34,420 nucleotides of DNA from Bacteroidales bacterium (GTDB lineage Bacteria > Bacteroidota > Bacteroidia > Bacteroidales > UBA932), in assembly GCA_024402115.1 (NCBI GenBank), contig JAKSJQ010000020.1:1-34420 (forward strand). The letters run 5' to 3'. This document shows, one piece after another, positions 24,414-31,577 of the stretch; position 1 is the first letter of the stretch; each line of letters begins with the position of its first letter. A program made the position numbers and the translations under genes. Under the pieces are notes generated by a model. That model had not been told where the DNA came from and searched no databases. It worked only from the letters and a program-made list of their open reading frames with translations.

Positions 24414-25261
24414 TGCTTGACTTTACTGTTTACTGTATGAGACCGGCGATACTCCTTCGGAGTCTTGCCGGTTTTGTCGTGAAAGAACTTGGTCATGTGG
24501 GACGGAGTCGAGAAACCGAGTTCGAAGCTCATGCTCTGCATGGTCTGGTCGGTAGTGGCAAGACGATGCTTGATCTCGTCAACGGTATAGTCGTCGATCC
24601 ACTCCGTAGGATGCCTTCCTGTGGCCTTCTTCACGAGCGAAGACAGATACTTGGACGATACGTTCAGCCTTTCAGCGTAGAAGCTCACACGGCGGGATTC
24701 GATATAGTGCTCCCTGACGAGAGTGATGAACTTGTCTGAGATCTCGTGCTCCCTCTTGGTCGAGTATACTTCTGACTGCTCCATCTTCTCCATCGCGAAG
24801 AGGGAAGAGTAGGTGAATACCTTGAGGTAGCCGGTGACGATCTCGTATGAATAGTTCCTGTTTTCGTAGCGAAGGAGAATCTGAAGGTCCTTGGTCACGA
24901 GCTCATAGATGCGGAGCTGGTTACCGGAGAGGCTGAGCACTCGAGGGCGGCAGAAGAGCTTGTTGAGACTTAGTCTCATCTCCATGTCGATGATACTGCT
25001 GAGGAAGCTTCGGCCCGTCTTGATGACACGGATCTTGAAGTCGGCGCTTCTGTCGTCGAATCTGAAACCTCTGTCGAAAATGAGCGCGTAATTCTGCTTG
25101 CTCAGCAAGAATTCCTCGCCTGTTTCGATGTACATCTTAGCACTTCCTTCTAGGCAAATAATGGCAAAAATGTTCTCATCAGTCTGATACCAACCGTCGA
25201 CGACAGGAATTCTTTGCCTTCTAATGTCTTCCGCAGTGTTGTCAAAAATTTCTACTTTCAT
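24410..25261 (-). CDS. AraC-family transcriptional regulator
   Basis: DNA-binding regulator of 283 residues. The N-terminal half (about 1-150) is a cupin-like sensing domain by position and composition ([23 protein letters not shown], then [11 protein letters not shown]). The C-terminal 100 residues hold the two helix-turn-helix motifs of the AraC/XylS family: [28 protein letters not shown] and the second with [29 protein letters not shown]. The ligand and targets are unknown. It is monocistronic, convergent with clpX, and divergent from a candidate small RNA beginning about 100 bp upstream. Its AT-rich upstream region (25262-25350) should hold its promoter, but I find no convincing TAnnTTTG on that strand. 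Confidence 0.93.
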   Translation of the reverse strand: MKVEIFDNTAEDIRRQRIPVVDGWYQTDENIFAIICLEGSAKMYIETGEEFLLSKQNYALIFDRGFRFDDRSADFKIRVIKTGRSFLSSIIDMEMRLSLNKLFCRPRVLSLSGNQLRIYELVTKDLQILLRYENRNYSYEIVTGYLKVFTYSSLFAMEKMEQSEVYSTKREHEISDKFITLVREHYIESRRVSFYAERLNVSSKYLSSLVKKATGRHPTEWIDDYTVDEIKHRLATTDQTMQSMSFELGFSTPSHMTKFFHDKTGKTPKEYRRSHTVNSKVKH

Positions 25262-25350
25262 GTTAAGTTATATAGGTTATTTCAGGATAATTGCGAAAAA
25301 TGTGATATAAATTATGTTATAAATGTTATTATAATGAACAAATAAAGTTC

Positions 25351-25358
25351 TATATTTG
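25351..25358 (+). promoter_or_regulatory. -7 box (TATATTTG) driving a short plus-strand transcript
   Basis: A perfect TATATTTG lies on the plus strand with no protein gene downstream on that strand before a terminator 70 bp further on. Expected transcription start is about 25362-25365. The -33 region is AT-rich without a clear TTG. Confidence 0.55.
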
Positions 25359-25360
25359 TA

Positions 25361-25461
25361 GCGAATGAATGTCAACACCATTCATCTCACACAACACACA
25401 CTTTCAATTCTAATTTTTTTCTGATCGGGCAGGACAGTTGCGAAACTATCCTGCTTTTTTT
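25361..25461 (+). ncRNA. Candidate small RNA, about 100 nt
   Basis: Predicted from architecture alone. A consensus -7 box ends at 25358. A 5' hairpin follows (ATGAATG 25365-25371 with CATTCAT 25379-25385). Then comes an unpaired C/A/T-rich stretch of about 40 nt (25386-25426), and then a strong intrinsic terminator with seven Ts ending at 25461. A 5' stem-loop, single-stranded middle and Rho-independent terminator is a common bacterial sRNA layout. It lies between a divergent AraC gene and a convergent S9 peptidase gene whose stop codon overlaps the final Ts, so it might act on either message. The same span contains a 19-codon ORF, so a micropeptide mRNA is the alternative. I do not recognise a known RNA family. 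Confidence 0.5.
25429..25461 (+). terminator. Intrinsic terminator (plus strand)
   Basis: GCAGGACAGTT (25429-25439) pairs with AACTATCCTGC (25444-25454) with one internal mismatch around the loop GCGA, followed by seven Ts. The minus strand lacks a T-run after the stem, so it chiefly ends plus-strand transcription. Confidence 0.85.
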
Positions 25462-27379
25462 ATAGGTAGTCTTCGAAATACATTGAAACCTTGTCCATCA
25501 GATGTACTCTCCAAGTGCCGGTTACGTTGTGCTCTGAAAGCGGGTAAGGGAAGTAGTCAAGCTGCACGTTTTCCTCTATGCACTTCTGCACGAAGCTGAG
25601 GCTATGTTCCCATACGACTGTGTTGTCGATTGCACCCTGACAGATCAGGAGCTTACCCTTGAGGTCCTTTGCCTTGTTGATGAGGCTGGTCTTCTCGAAG
25701 CCTTCAGGATTTTCCTCAGGTGTGTCCATGTACCTCTCACCGTACATCACCTCATACCATTTCCAGTCGATGACAGGACCGCCGGCTACGCCGACCTTGA
25801 ATACATCTGGGTAGTTGGTCATGAGCGAGATGGTCATGAATCCGCCATAGCTCCATCCATGGACTCCGATGCGGTCTGCATCCACGTATGGCAGGCTCTT
25901 GAGCATCTTGATGCCTTCCATCTGGTCAGCCATCTCTGCCTGGCCGCACTGCCTGTGGATCACCTTCTCGAATTCAGCACCTCTGTTGGATGTACCGCGG
26001 TTGTCCTGCACATATACGAGATAGCCTCTCTGGGCCATGTACATCTCCCATCTCCTGAGCTGAGCCATGTAGCTGTCCTGTACCATCTGCGAGTGTGGAC
26101 CGCCATAGACGTAAACGATGACAGGGTATTTCTTGCTCGGGTCGAAGTTGATAGGCTTGATCATCCTGTACCAGTTGTCGAACTTACCGTCGGCGCTCTT
26201 CACGGTGCCGAGGTCGATCTCAGTATAGGCATAGTCCATGGTTGGATCTTCTGCCTGCATGATGAGCTCGCGGGTCTTTCCGTCGCAGCTTACCTTCTCT
26301 GCGGTGCCAGGGTTGCACAGGCTGCTGTAAACGTCGATGAAGTAGGCGTATTCAGGATCCATCACGATCTGGTGCCATCCCTCGGCGAAAGTGAGTCTTG
26401 TGACCTTGCCGGGAACGAAGCTGTTCTTCTTTTTCTTGAGTTCGACACGGAAGAGATGGTTCTCGACAGGGGATACCTCGGCTGATGTGTAGTATACGAA
26501 CTTTCCGTCGTTGCCCACGTACTCGACGTCGGCGTCAGTCGCGGTGAGACGGGTCACATTTCCTGCATAGTCGCAAAGATAGAGGTTGCGGTATCCGTCC
26601 CTGTTGTCGGTGCGGTAGATGAACTTGTCCTCGCTGCCCTTGACGAACCATACAGGGTCGCTTGGCTCCACATATCTTTCGTTCTCTTCGGTGAGTATGG
26701 TCTTCTCGAAGCTTCCGTCAGCGGATGAGTACATGTTCATATGGACATGGCTCTGTGCGCGGTCGAGCACCTGGATGAGGATGTGACGGCTGTCCGGTGA
26801 CCAGCTGATGTTGGTGAGGTAACGCTCCTCGGTGAAGTCTGTCGGCTTCACCCATATGGTCGAACCGCTTGCGAGATCATATACGCCGAGGGTTATGAGC
26901 TCAGAGTCCATGCCCGCCATAGGGTAGCGTATGTCGACATTGTTGCCTGTCCTCGAAGTGATGTTGAAGAGAGGGAACTTGGTCACTCTGGTCTCGTCCT
27001 TCCTGTAGAAAGCGAGCTTGCTGTAGTCCGGACTCCAGAAGATACCTCCGCTGATTCCGAACTCGTTCCTGCTTACGGTCTCTCCGTATACGATGCCGTC
27101 AGCTTCGCTTCTTGCGACGCAGATCTGCTTGCCGTCCCCCTTGTCGATGTAGAGGCTTCCGCCTTCGCTCCATGCCTTGACTGAGGGCCTTTCTGCTGCT
27201 TGAGGAAGATAGTCGCGCACCTTGCCCATCTGCGGGCTCAGAGTCCTGCTGAGTATGGTCTCCTCCATGGTGAGTATCTTGCCGTCAGAAGCATTTGCCG
27301 GTCTGACCGAAACCACGCCAGGCTGGGCCATCATCACGGTGGCGAAGAGAATTGCGGAGAGTGTTATGAGTTTCTTCAT
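25460..27379 (-). CDS. S9-family serine peptidase (dipeptidyl-peptidase IV type)
   Basis: Secreted or periplasmic prolyl-oligopeptidase-clan enzyme of 639 residues that likely removes dipeptides from peptide N-termini. The N-terminal signal peptide is MKKLITLSAILFATVMMA, with cleavage near Gln19. The middle is a beta-propeller (about 90-400) with repeated WSPD motifs (GIFWSPDYSKLAFYRKDE, ISWSPDSRHILIQ). The alpha/beta-hydrolase domain has the full triad: Ser510 in GVHGWSYGGFM, Asp585 in GAIDNTVV and His617 in PLSEHNVTG. It is shorter than the roughly 720-residue Bacteroides homologues I recall, apparently at the N-terminal end of the propeller. It is last in a minus-strand group with the small membrane protein 16 bp upstream. 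Peptide or amino acid foraging is the expected role. Confidence 0.93.
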   Translation of the reverse strand: MKKLITLSAILFATVMMAQPGVVSVRPANASDGKILTMEETILSRTLSPQMGKVRDYLPQAAERPSVKAWSEGGSLYIDKGDGKQICVARSEADGIVYGETVSRNEFGISGGIFWSPDYSKLAFYRKDETRVTKFPLFNITSRTGNNVDIRYPMAGMDSELITLGVYDLASGSTIWVKPTDFTEERYLTNISWSPDSRHILIQVLDRAQSHVHMNMYSSADGSFEKTILTEENERYVEPSDPVWFVKGSEDKFIYRTDNRDGYRNLYLCDYAGNVTRLTATDADVEYVGNDGKFVYYTSAEVSPVENHLFRVELKKKKNSFVPGKVTRLTFAEGWHQIVMDPEYAYFIDVYSSLCNPGTAEKVSCDGKTRELIMQAEDPTMDYAYTEIDLGTVKSADGKFDNWYRMIKPINFDPSKKYPVIVYVYGGPHSQMVQDSYMAQLRRWEMYMAQRGYLVYVQDNRGTSNRGAEFEKVIHRQCGQAEMADQMEGIKMLKSLPYVDADRIGVHGWSYGGFMTISLMTNYPDVFKVGVAGGPVIDWKWYEVMYGERYMDTPEENPEGFEKTSLINKAKDLKGKLLICQGAIDNTVVWEHSLSFVQKCIEENVQLDYFPYPLSEHNVTGTWRVHLMDKVSMYFEDYL

Positions 27380-27395
27380 GAGATGCTTTCAAAAA

Positions 27396-27809
27396 TTAGT
27401 CGTGTACGGCGACGATGCGGTCGACGATGAACTTTTCCTTACCGCGCCAAGGAAGCTTTCCGAGGTACTCCTTGTAGTGGAGCTCGACCTGCTTTCCTCC
27501 GCAGTGATACATGAGCGAGTCGGCGATAGCCTTGTCCTTGACCGAGAACAGGAACTCGTTGGACTGTATGCCCTGGCCTGTCTGGTTGGCAGCCTTGGCG
27601 TTCCTGCTTGCACTCTTGGAGTTGAATCCTGACTGCACTATGTAGCCTTCGTATGTCTTGAACACATACCCCTTGTAGACGACCCTGTTCAGCTCGCCGG
27701 CCTTGACTCCCTCTCCGAATACGAAACAGTAACGTACATAGAAAGTGATGCTGCCGATGAGCAGGAGGGCTATCGAGAGGTAAATTATGATCTTGGTGCT
27801 TGTCTTCAT
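27396..27809 (-). CDS. Small conserved membrane-anchored protein, function unknown
   Basis: A 137-residue protein with one N-terminal hydrophobic helix (about residues 6-26, IIIYLSIALLLIGSITFYV) and a mainly beta-looking extracytoplasmic domain. It contains GVKAGELNRVVYKGYVFKTYEGYIV and ends with HYKEYLGKLPWRGKEKFIVDRIVAV. This pattern (EG-x-AGEL-x6-KG-x3-KT-x-EG and a C-terminal PWxG-x-x-KFIV) matches a Bacteroidota family sometimes mislabelled 6-phosphogluconate dehydrogenase. Nothing here suggests enzyme activity. It sits between the DUF3276 gene's terminator and the peptidase gene and is probably cotranscribed with the peptidase. Confidence 0.8.
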   Translation of the reverse strand: MKTSTKIIIYLSIALLLIGSITFYVRYCFVFGEGVKAGELNRVVYKGYVFKTYEGYIVQSGFNSKSASRNAKAANQTGQGIQSNEFLFSVKDKAIADSLMYHCGGKQVELHYKEYLGKLPWRGKEKFIVDRIVAVHD

Positions 27810-27833
27810 TTCTATTTCCTTTCATACAAAACA

Positions 27834-27854
27834 GGACGCGAGAGCCTCGCGTCC
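27834..27854 (-). terminator. Hairpin terminator after the DUF3276 gene
   Basis: A perfect 9-bp stem GGACGCGAG (27834-27842) / CTCGCGTCC (27846-27854) has a three-base loop. Read on the minus strand it is followed by the T-rich TGTTTTGT, consistent with termination 16 bp beyond the DUF3276 stop. The plus-strand side has no T-run. Confidence 0.7.
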
Positions 27855-27869
27855 ATGTCGTGTAGTTTT

Positions 27870-28211
27870 CTATAGTTCTTCAAACTTCACGTCGGTGTAG
27901 CCGTCGTCATCCTTCTTTTCAACGACGTCGTAGGCACAGTTTCTTCTTACGTAATCAACAACTTCCTGGAGACCGTCGGCAAACTTCTCGAAATCCTCCT
28001 TGTAGAGGAAAATCTTGTGCTTGTCGTACGAGAATGTTCCGTCCCTCTCGACTCTTCTCTTGCTCTCTGTGATGGTGAGATAGTAGTCGTTTCCCTTAGT
28101 CGCCTTCACATCGAAGAAATAAGTGCGCTTTCCAGCCCTTACCGGCTTCGAATATACGTCCTCTCCGTTACGCTCCTGTGCGTAGCTGTCTTCAAAATCC
28201 TCGCGGTTCAT
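27870..28211 (-). CDS. DUF3276/PUR-alpha-like nucleic-acid-binding protein
   Basis: A 113-residue acidic protein of the Bacteroidota DUF3276 family, related to the PUR repeat that binds single-stranded DNA and RNA. Seen here: VYSKPVRAGKRTYFFDVKATKGNDYYLTITESKRR, a beta-beta-beta segment typical of a PUR fold. Then comes KHKIFLYKEDFEKFADGLQEVVDYVRR, the amphipathic helix, and an acidic tail. PUR-type proteins form dimers. A role in RNA or ssDNA metabolism is inferred from the fold only. It has its own divergent promoter (TATTTTTG at 28250-28243) and its own terminator, so it is transcribed alone. Divergent from nusB. Confidence 0.88.
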   Translation of the reverse strand: MNREDFEDSYAQERNGEDVYSKPVRAGKRTYFFDVKATKGNDYYLTITESKRRVERDGTFSYDKHKIFLYKEDFEKFADGLQEVVDYVRRNCAYDVVEKKDDDGYTDVKFEEL

Positions 28212-28242
28212 GGTACTGTGATTTTTATTGTCTTTACCTCAA

Positions 28243-28250
28243 CAAAAATA
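28243..28250 (-). promoter_or_regulatory. -7 box (TATTTTTG) for the DUF3276 gene
   Basis: The minus strand reads TATTTTTG, 31 bases before the ATG at 28211. It matches the phylum consensus; the -33 element is unclear. Confidence 0.55.
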
Positions 28251-28273
28251 ATGTTTTTTTCGGGAATTGAGCG

Positions 28274-28281
28274 TATCTTTG
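28274..28281 (+). promoter_or_regulatory. -7 box (TATCTTTG) for the nusB operon
   Basis: TATCTTTG on the plus strand, 22 bases before the nusB ATG at 28304. A T-rich stretch (28254-28260) lies near the -33 position. It probably drives the operon through the terminator at 33751. Confidence 0.55.
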
Positions 28282-28303
28282 TCCAAATTTTGATGATGAT
28301 ATT

Positions 28304-29224
28304 ATGTTGAATAGACGTATATTGAGGATCAAAGCCTTCAAAGCTCTTTACAGCAGTGTAATTCTCAGGGAAAGCGGCGCGGAGACCTCCATCTCGGAAG
28401 CGGAGAAGCTGCTTGCCGAGTCATGCGAGTCTACAAGGGACCTCTATGTCCTCATGCTCGGTCTCGTACCTGCCCTCACCGCTGTGGCCGGCACGAAGAA
28501 GAATCCTGACGCCAAGTTCGTCGATAACGCACTCGCGAAGGTCATCGGCGAAGATATCGATTTCCAGAAGACCTGGAAGAAATACAAATATTCATGGGAC
28601 CAGTACGACCTCGTGCTGAAGAAGATCTACGCATCAATCTGCGAGAAGAAGTACTATGCGGACTACATCGCCCGCGAAGAGTCATCTCTCGCCGAGGATT
28701 GCCGTCTCTTCACCCGCATCTACGAGGAGGAAATCGTGGACGCGGAAGGTCTTGACGAGATACTCGAGTCCATGGACATATACTGGAACGACGACCTTGC
28801 ATATTGCCTCACCTGGTGCTGCAGGACCTTCAAGTCCTTTGCTGATGGTGAGCATTGGCGCCAGCTTCCTCTCTACCAGAGCGATATACTCGCGAAGGGC
28901 GGAAAGGCAGTGGAAAGTGACCAAGCATTCGTCCTCAAGCTTCTCCAGACCTCATACTCGGCTTATGCGAAGTACTCTGCGATGATCTCAGAGTCCGTTC
29001 CGAGCTTCGACCGTGACCGTCTCGTGACCACCGACGTCTGCCTGATGGTCTGCTGCCTCTCAGAGATCTGCAACTTCCCTTCGATCCCTGTGAGGGTGTC
29101 ACTCAATGAGTACGTGGAGATCTCGAAGTTCTACGGCACTCCGAAGAGCAGCATCTTCGTCAACGGAATTCTCGACAGGCTCGTCGTGAAGCTCCGCAGC
29201 GAAGGTCTCATCAACAAGGACTAA
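28304..29224 (+). CDS. nusB: Transcription antitermination factor NusB (long Bacteroidota form)
   Basis: RNA-binding factor of the rRNA antitermination complex, 306 residues. The opening LNRRILRIKAFKALYSSVI is the arginine-rich boxA-RNA-binding start of NusB. The C-terminal region (LVTTDVCLMVCCLSEICNFPSIPVRVSLNEYVEISKFYGTPKSSIFVNGILDRL) matches the core NusB helices with the Y-V-E-I-x-K-x-Y/F-x-x-x-x-S-x-x-F-V-N-G-I-L-D signature. The middle of about 150 residues is an extra helical part found in Bacteroidota, which doubles the length relative to E. coli NusB. It is the first gene of a run nusB-yajC-ybbR-coaE/DUF5606-rimO-lipoprotein. Confidence 0.92.
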   Translation: MLNRRILRIKAFKALYSSVILRESGAETSISEAEKLLAESCESTRDLYVLMLGLVPALTAVAGTKKNPDAKFVDNALAKVIGEDIDFQKTWKKYKYSWDQYDLVLKKIYASICEKKYYADYIAREESSLAEDCRLFTRIYEEEIVDAEGLDEILESMDIYWNDDLAYCLTWCCRTFKSFADGEHWRQLPLYQSDILAKGGKAVESDQAFVLKLLQTSYSAYAKYSAMISESVPSFDRDRLVTTDVCLMVCCLSEICNFPSIPVRVSLNEYVEISKFYGTPKSSIFVNGILDRLVVKLRSEGLINKD

Positions 29225-29256
29225 TCCCAATAATTGCAATAACAAAAAGATAAGAT

Positions 29257-29577
29257 ATGAACACTCTTAACATCCTCCTCCAGGCCGCACAGCCTGCCCA
29301 GCAGGGTTCCGCAATGTCAATGTGGATCATGCTCATCCTCATCTTCATCGTGATGTGGATCTTCATGATTCGTCCGCAGCGCAAGCAGCAGAAGGAACTC
29401 GAGAACTTCCGTAATTCACTTTCGAAGGGCGACAAGGTCGTTACCATCGGCGGCATCTACGGCAAGGTGGTCGAAATCCAGGAGAAGACCCTTCTTCTCG
29501 AGGTAGACAACAACGTGAAGATCAAGGTTGACAAGACTTCGGTCGTAAAGGACTTCTCTGACGCTGCAAGGCAGTAA
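29257..29577 (+). CDS. yajC: Preprotein translocase subunit YajC
   Basis: Small single-pass protein of the Sec accessory complex (SecDF-YajC), 106 residues. A TM helix spans about residues 21-40 (SMWIMLILIFIVMWIFMI) and is followed directly by the family signature RPQRKQQKELENFRNSLSKGD. Then comes KVVTIGGIYGKVVEI, a small beta domain. The leader before the ATG is A-rich (aataacaaaaagataag), typical of efficient translation in this phylum. It lies 32 bp after nusB and 6 bp before the YbbR-like gene. Confidence 0.95.
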   Translation: MNTLNILLQAAQPAQQGSAMSMWIMLILIFIVMWIFMIRPQRKQQKELENFRNSLSKGDKVVTIGGIYGKVVEIQEKTLLLEVDNNVKIKVDKTSVVKDFSDAARQ

Positions 29578-29583
29578 TCTGAA

Positions 29584-30546
29584 ATGAAGGAAATCCTCGG
29601 GAAGATTGCCAGGTTCCTGAAACTTGACAGGGGAGATATGCCGGTGTTCCTGGCATCTCTCCTCTTGGCGTTAAGTATATGGTTCATCCATAACCTGGCC
29701 CTCAAGTACACCGACTTCGTGTCCGTCCAGGTCGTTGCCAAGAGCAGCATCGAGGGACATGCCGAGCTGTCGACGAACAGCGCGGAGGTCGTTGCACGCG
29801 CCCGCTGTATCGGTTTCAACATCGTGAAGATGAAGCTGAGACATTCCGAGAGGGTACTCAGCGTGCATGACGAGGACTTCCATCATCTTTCAGGAGATAC
29901 CTACTACCTGACTTCGAAGGAGCTCATGGGCTTCTCTCACGAACTCTTCGGAGAAGGTTCGGTGGTAGAGTATTTCGTTACCGACACGGTGACCTTCAGG
30001 TTCGCCCCTGTCAGTCACAGGAAGGTTCCGGTGGTTCTGAACGGTTCCTTCGAAACAGAGTCCGGCTACATGTTCAAGGACGGAGTGAAGCTGTCTCCAG
30101 ACAGTGTCACGGTCTATGGCGAGATGAGCAGGCTCTCTACGATAGGAGAGATTCTTACCACCAAGTTCTACAAGTCCGGCATATCGAACGACGGACAGGG
30201 CGTACTCAAGCTCAGCAAGATAAAGGGAATGCGCCTCTCAGACGACGAGGTCAGGTACACCTATTCAGCTGTGCGCTACGTGGACATTCCGTTCAGCTCG
30301 GACATCCAGATCGTCAACAAGCCTATAGACAAGAAGCTTGTCGTCGTACCGTCGTCCGCTGACATAAGGTTCCGCTGCGCGTTCCCGCTTGTCGCTGATC
30401 CTACGGTTTCGGCCGTCCTCTATGTCGACTATGAAGATTATCTTGACTCAAGGTCCGGCAAGTGTCCGGTCAAGCTCAGGGTCAAGGACACAGGCGTCAT
30501 CGATTACACCATCGATCCGATGTACGTCGAAGTATTTGAGCAATGA
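29584..30546 (+). CDS. YbbR-like domain protein
   Basis: Membrane-anchored 320-residue protein: one N-terminal TM helix (about 20-37, MPVFLASLLLALSIWFIHNLAL) followed by beta-rich YbbR-type repeats on the outside of the membrane (VSVQVVAKSSI, RKVPVVLNGSF, YTYSAVRYVDIPFSSDIQIVNKP). In Firmicutes the YbbR protein CdaR binds and regulates the c-di-AMP cyclase CdaA. In Bacteroidota the gene commonly follows yajC and its partner is uncertain. Its stop overlaps coaE by four bases (ATGA), so the two are translationally coupled. Confidence 0.85.
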   Translation: MKEILGKIARFLKLDRGDMPVFLASLLLALSIWFIHNLALKYTDFVSVQVVAKSSIEGHAELSTNSAEVVARARCIGFNIVKMKLRHSERVLSVHDEDFHHLSGDTYYLTSKELMGFSHELFGEGSVVEYFVTDTVTFRFAPVSHRKVPVVLNGSFETESGYMFKDGVKLSPDSVTVYGEMSRLSTIGEILTTKFYKSGISNDGQGVLKLSKIKGMRLSDDEVRYTYSAVRYVDIPFSSDIQIVNKPIDKKLVVVPSSADIRFRCAFPLVADPTVSAVLYVDYEDYLDSRSGKCPVKLRVKDTGVIDYTIDPMYVEVFEQ

Positions 30547-31577
30547 CGACCTTGCTCATAACGGGAGGAATCGGCAGCGGAAAATCGTGCGTCTGCCGTG
30601 TTCTGGCCGAAAGAGGAATACCAGTCTATGACTCGGATTCCATGGCCAGGAGCCTCTACGACCGTGATCCGGAACTCGCGGCGGCAGTCGTGGCTGCGAT
30701 GGGAACGGAAGTCATGGGAGAAGATGGTAAGATAGACCGCAAGGCTCTCGCGGGGATAGTCTTCTCGGACAAGGAGAAGCTCTCGCAGCTTGAGAACCTC
30801 GTACATCCGGCGGTCTACCGCGACTTCGATGCTTTCCGAAGGGAACATCAGGATGCGGAATTCGTGGTCTTCGAATCGGCCATAGTCCTCCAGAGGGGAC
30901 TGCCAGAAGGCCTCGCGGACAAGATAATTTACGTTGACGCCCCACTTGAGCTGAGGGTTGCGAGAGCATCGCAGCGCGACGGCAGGAGCAGGGAAGAGAC
31001 GATGAAGAGGGTGGAAGCCCAGCCATCCGTCGTGGACGATCCGCGCATAGACCTGGTCCTCAGGAACGAAGGAACGGAAGAGGAACTCAGGAGGGCGACA
31101 ATACAAATGTTGGATAAACTAAAAAAGACAGATAACATGAAGACAGATCTCGCAAGAATCCTTTCAGTATCAGGCCAGAGCGGCCTTTTCCTCTACATCG
31201 CACAGTCTCGCAACGGTGCCATCGTCGAGTCTCTCGTTGACAAGAAGCGCACCCAGTTCGGCATGAGCAGCCGCATCACCACCCTCGCTGACATCAGCAT
31301 CTACACCGACGAGGAGGAGATGAAGCTTCAGGAAGTGTTCGGCAAGCTCCAGGAGGTTCTCGGTGGCGCAGGTGCTCCAAACGCAAAGGCATCGTCAGAG
31401 GAGCTCCAGGCTCTCTTCGAGAAGGCTGTCCCTACCTATGACAGGGACCGTTTCCTCGTATCGCACATGAAGAAGGTCGTTACTTGGTACAACTGCCTCA
31501 AGAACAACGCCTCTCTCGATTTCATGACCGATGAGGAGCGCCAGGCTGAATATGAGGCAAAGCAGGCTGAGAAATAA
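30543..31577 (+). CDS. coaE: Dephospho-CoA kinase fused in frame to a DUF5606 domain protein
   Basis: Residues 1-198 are dephospho-CoA kinase, the last step of coenzyme A synthesis: P-loop GGIGSGKS (8-15), VYDSDSMAR, LVHPAVYRDF and the lid region ASQRDGRSREETMKRVEAQ. Residues 199-344 are a complete DUF5606-type protein (MKTDLARILSVSGQSGLFLYIAQS, then FGKLQEVLGGAGAP and AKASSEELQALFEKAVP), a Bacteroidota family of unknown function normally encoded as a separate gene next to coaE. The join (KLKKTDN-MKTDL, ATG at 31137) has no stop and is A-rich, like a leader. Either a real fusion, or two proteins with independent initiation at 31137, or a sequence error that removed the coaE stop. The coaE half is rich in rarer codons (AGG, ATA), the second half in CTC/GAC codons. 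Confidence 0.85.
   Translation: MTTLLITGGIGSGKSCVCRVLAERGIPVYDSDSMARSLYDRDPELAAAVVAAMGTEVMGEDGKIDRKALAGIVFSDKEKLSQLENLVHPAVYRDFDAFRREHQDAEFVVFESAIVLQRGLPEGLADKIIYVDAPLELRVARASQRDGRSREETMKRVEAQPSVVDDPRIDLVLRNEGTEEELRRATIQMLDKLKKTDNMKTDLARILSVSGQSGLFLYIAQSRNGAIVESLVDKKRTQFGMSSRITTLADISIYTDEEEMKLQEVFGKLQEVLGGAGAPNAKASSEELQALFEKAVPTYDRDRFLVSHMKKVVTWYNCLKNNASLDFMTDEERQAEYEAKQAEK

Noticed and set aside
25604..26485. Plus-strand ORF of 293 codons opposite the S9 peptidase gene
   Set aside because: The product has no family signature, and the minus-strand frame holds a full catalytic triad. Long antisense ORFs arise here from the strong codon bias (CTC/GAG).
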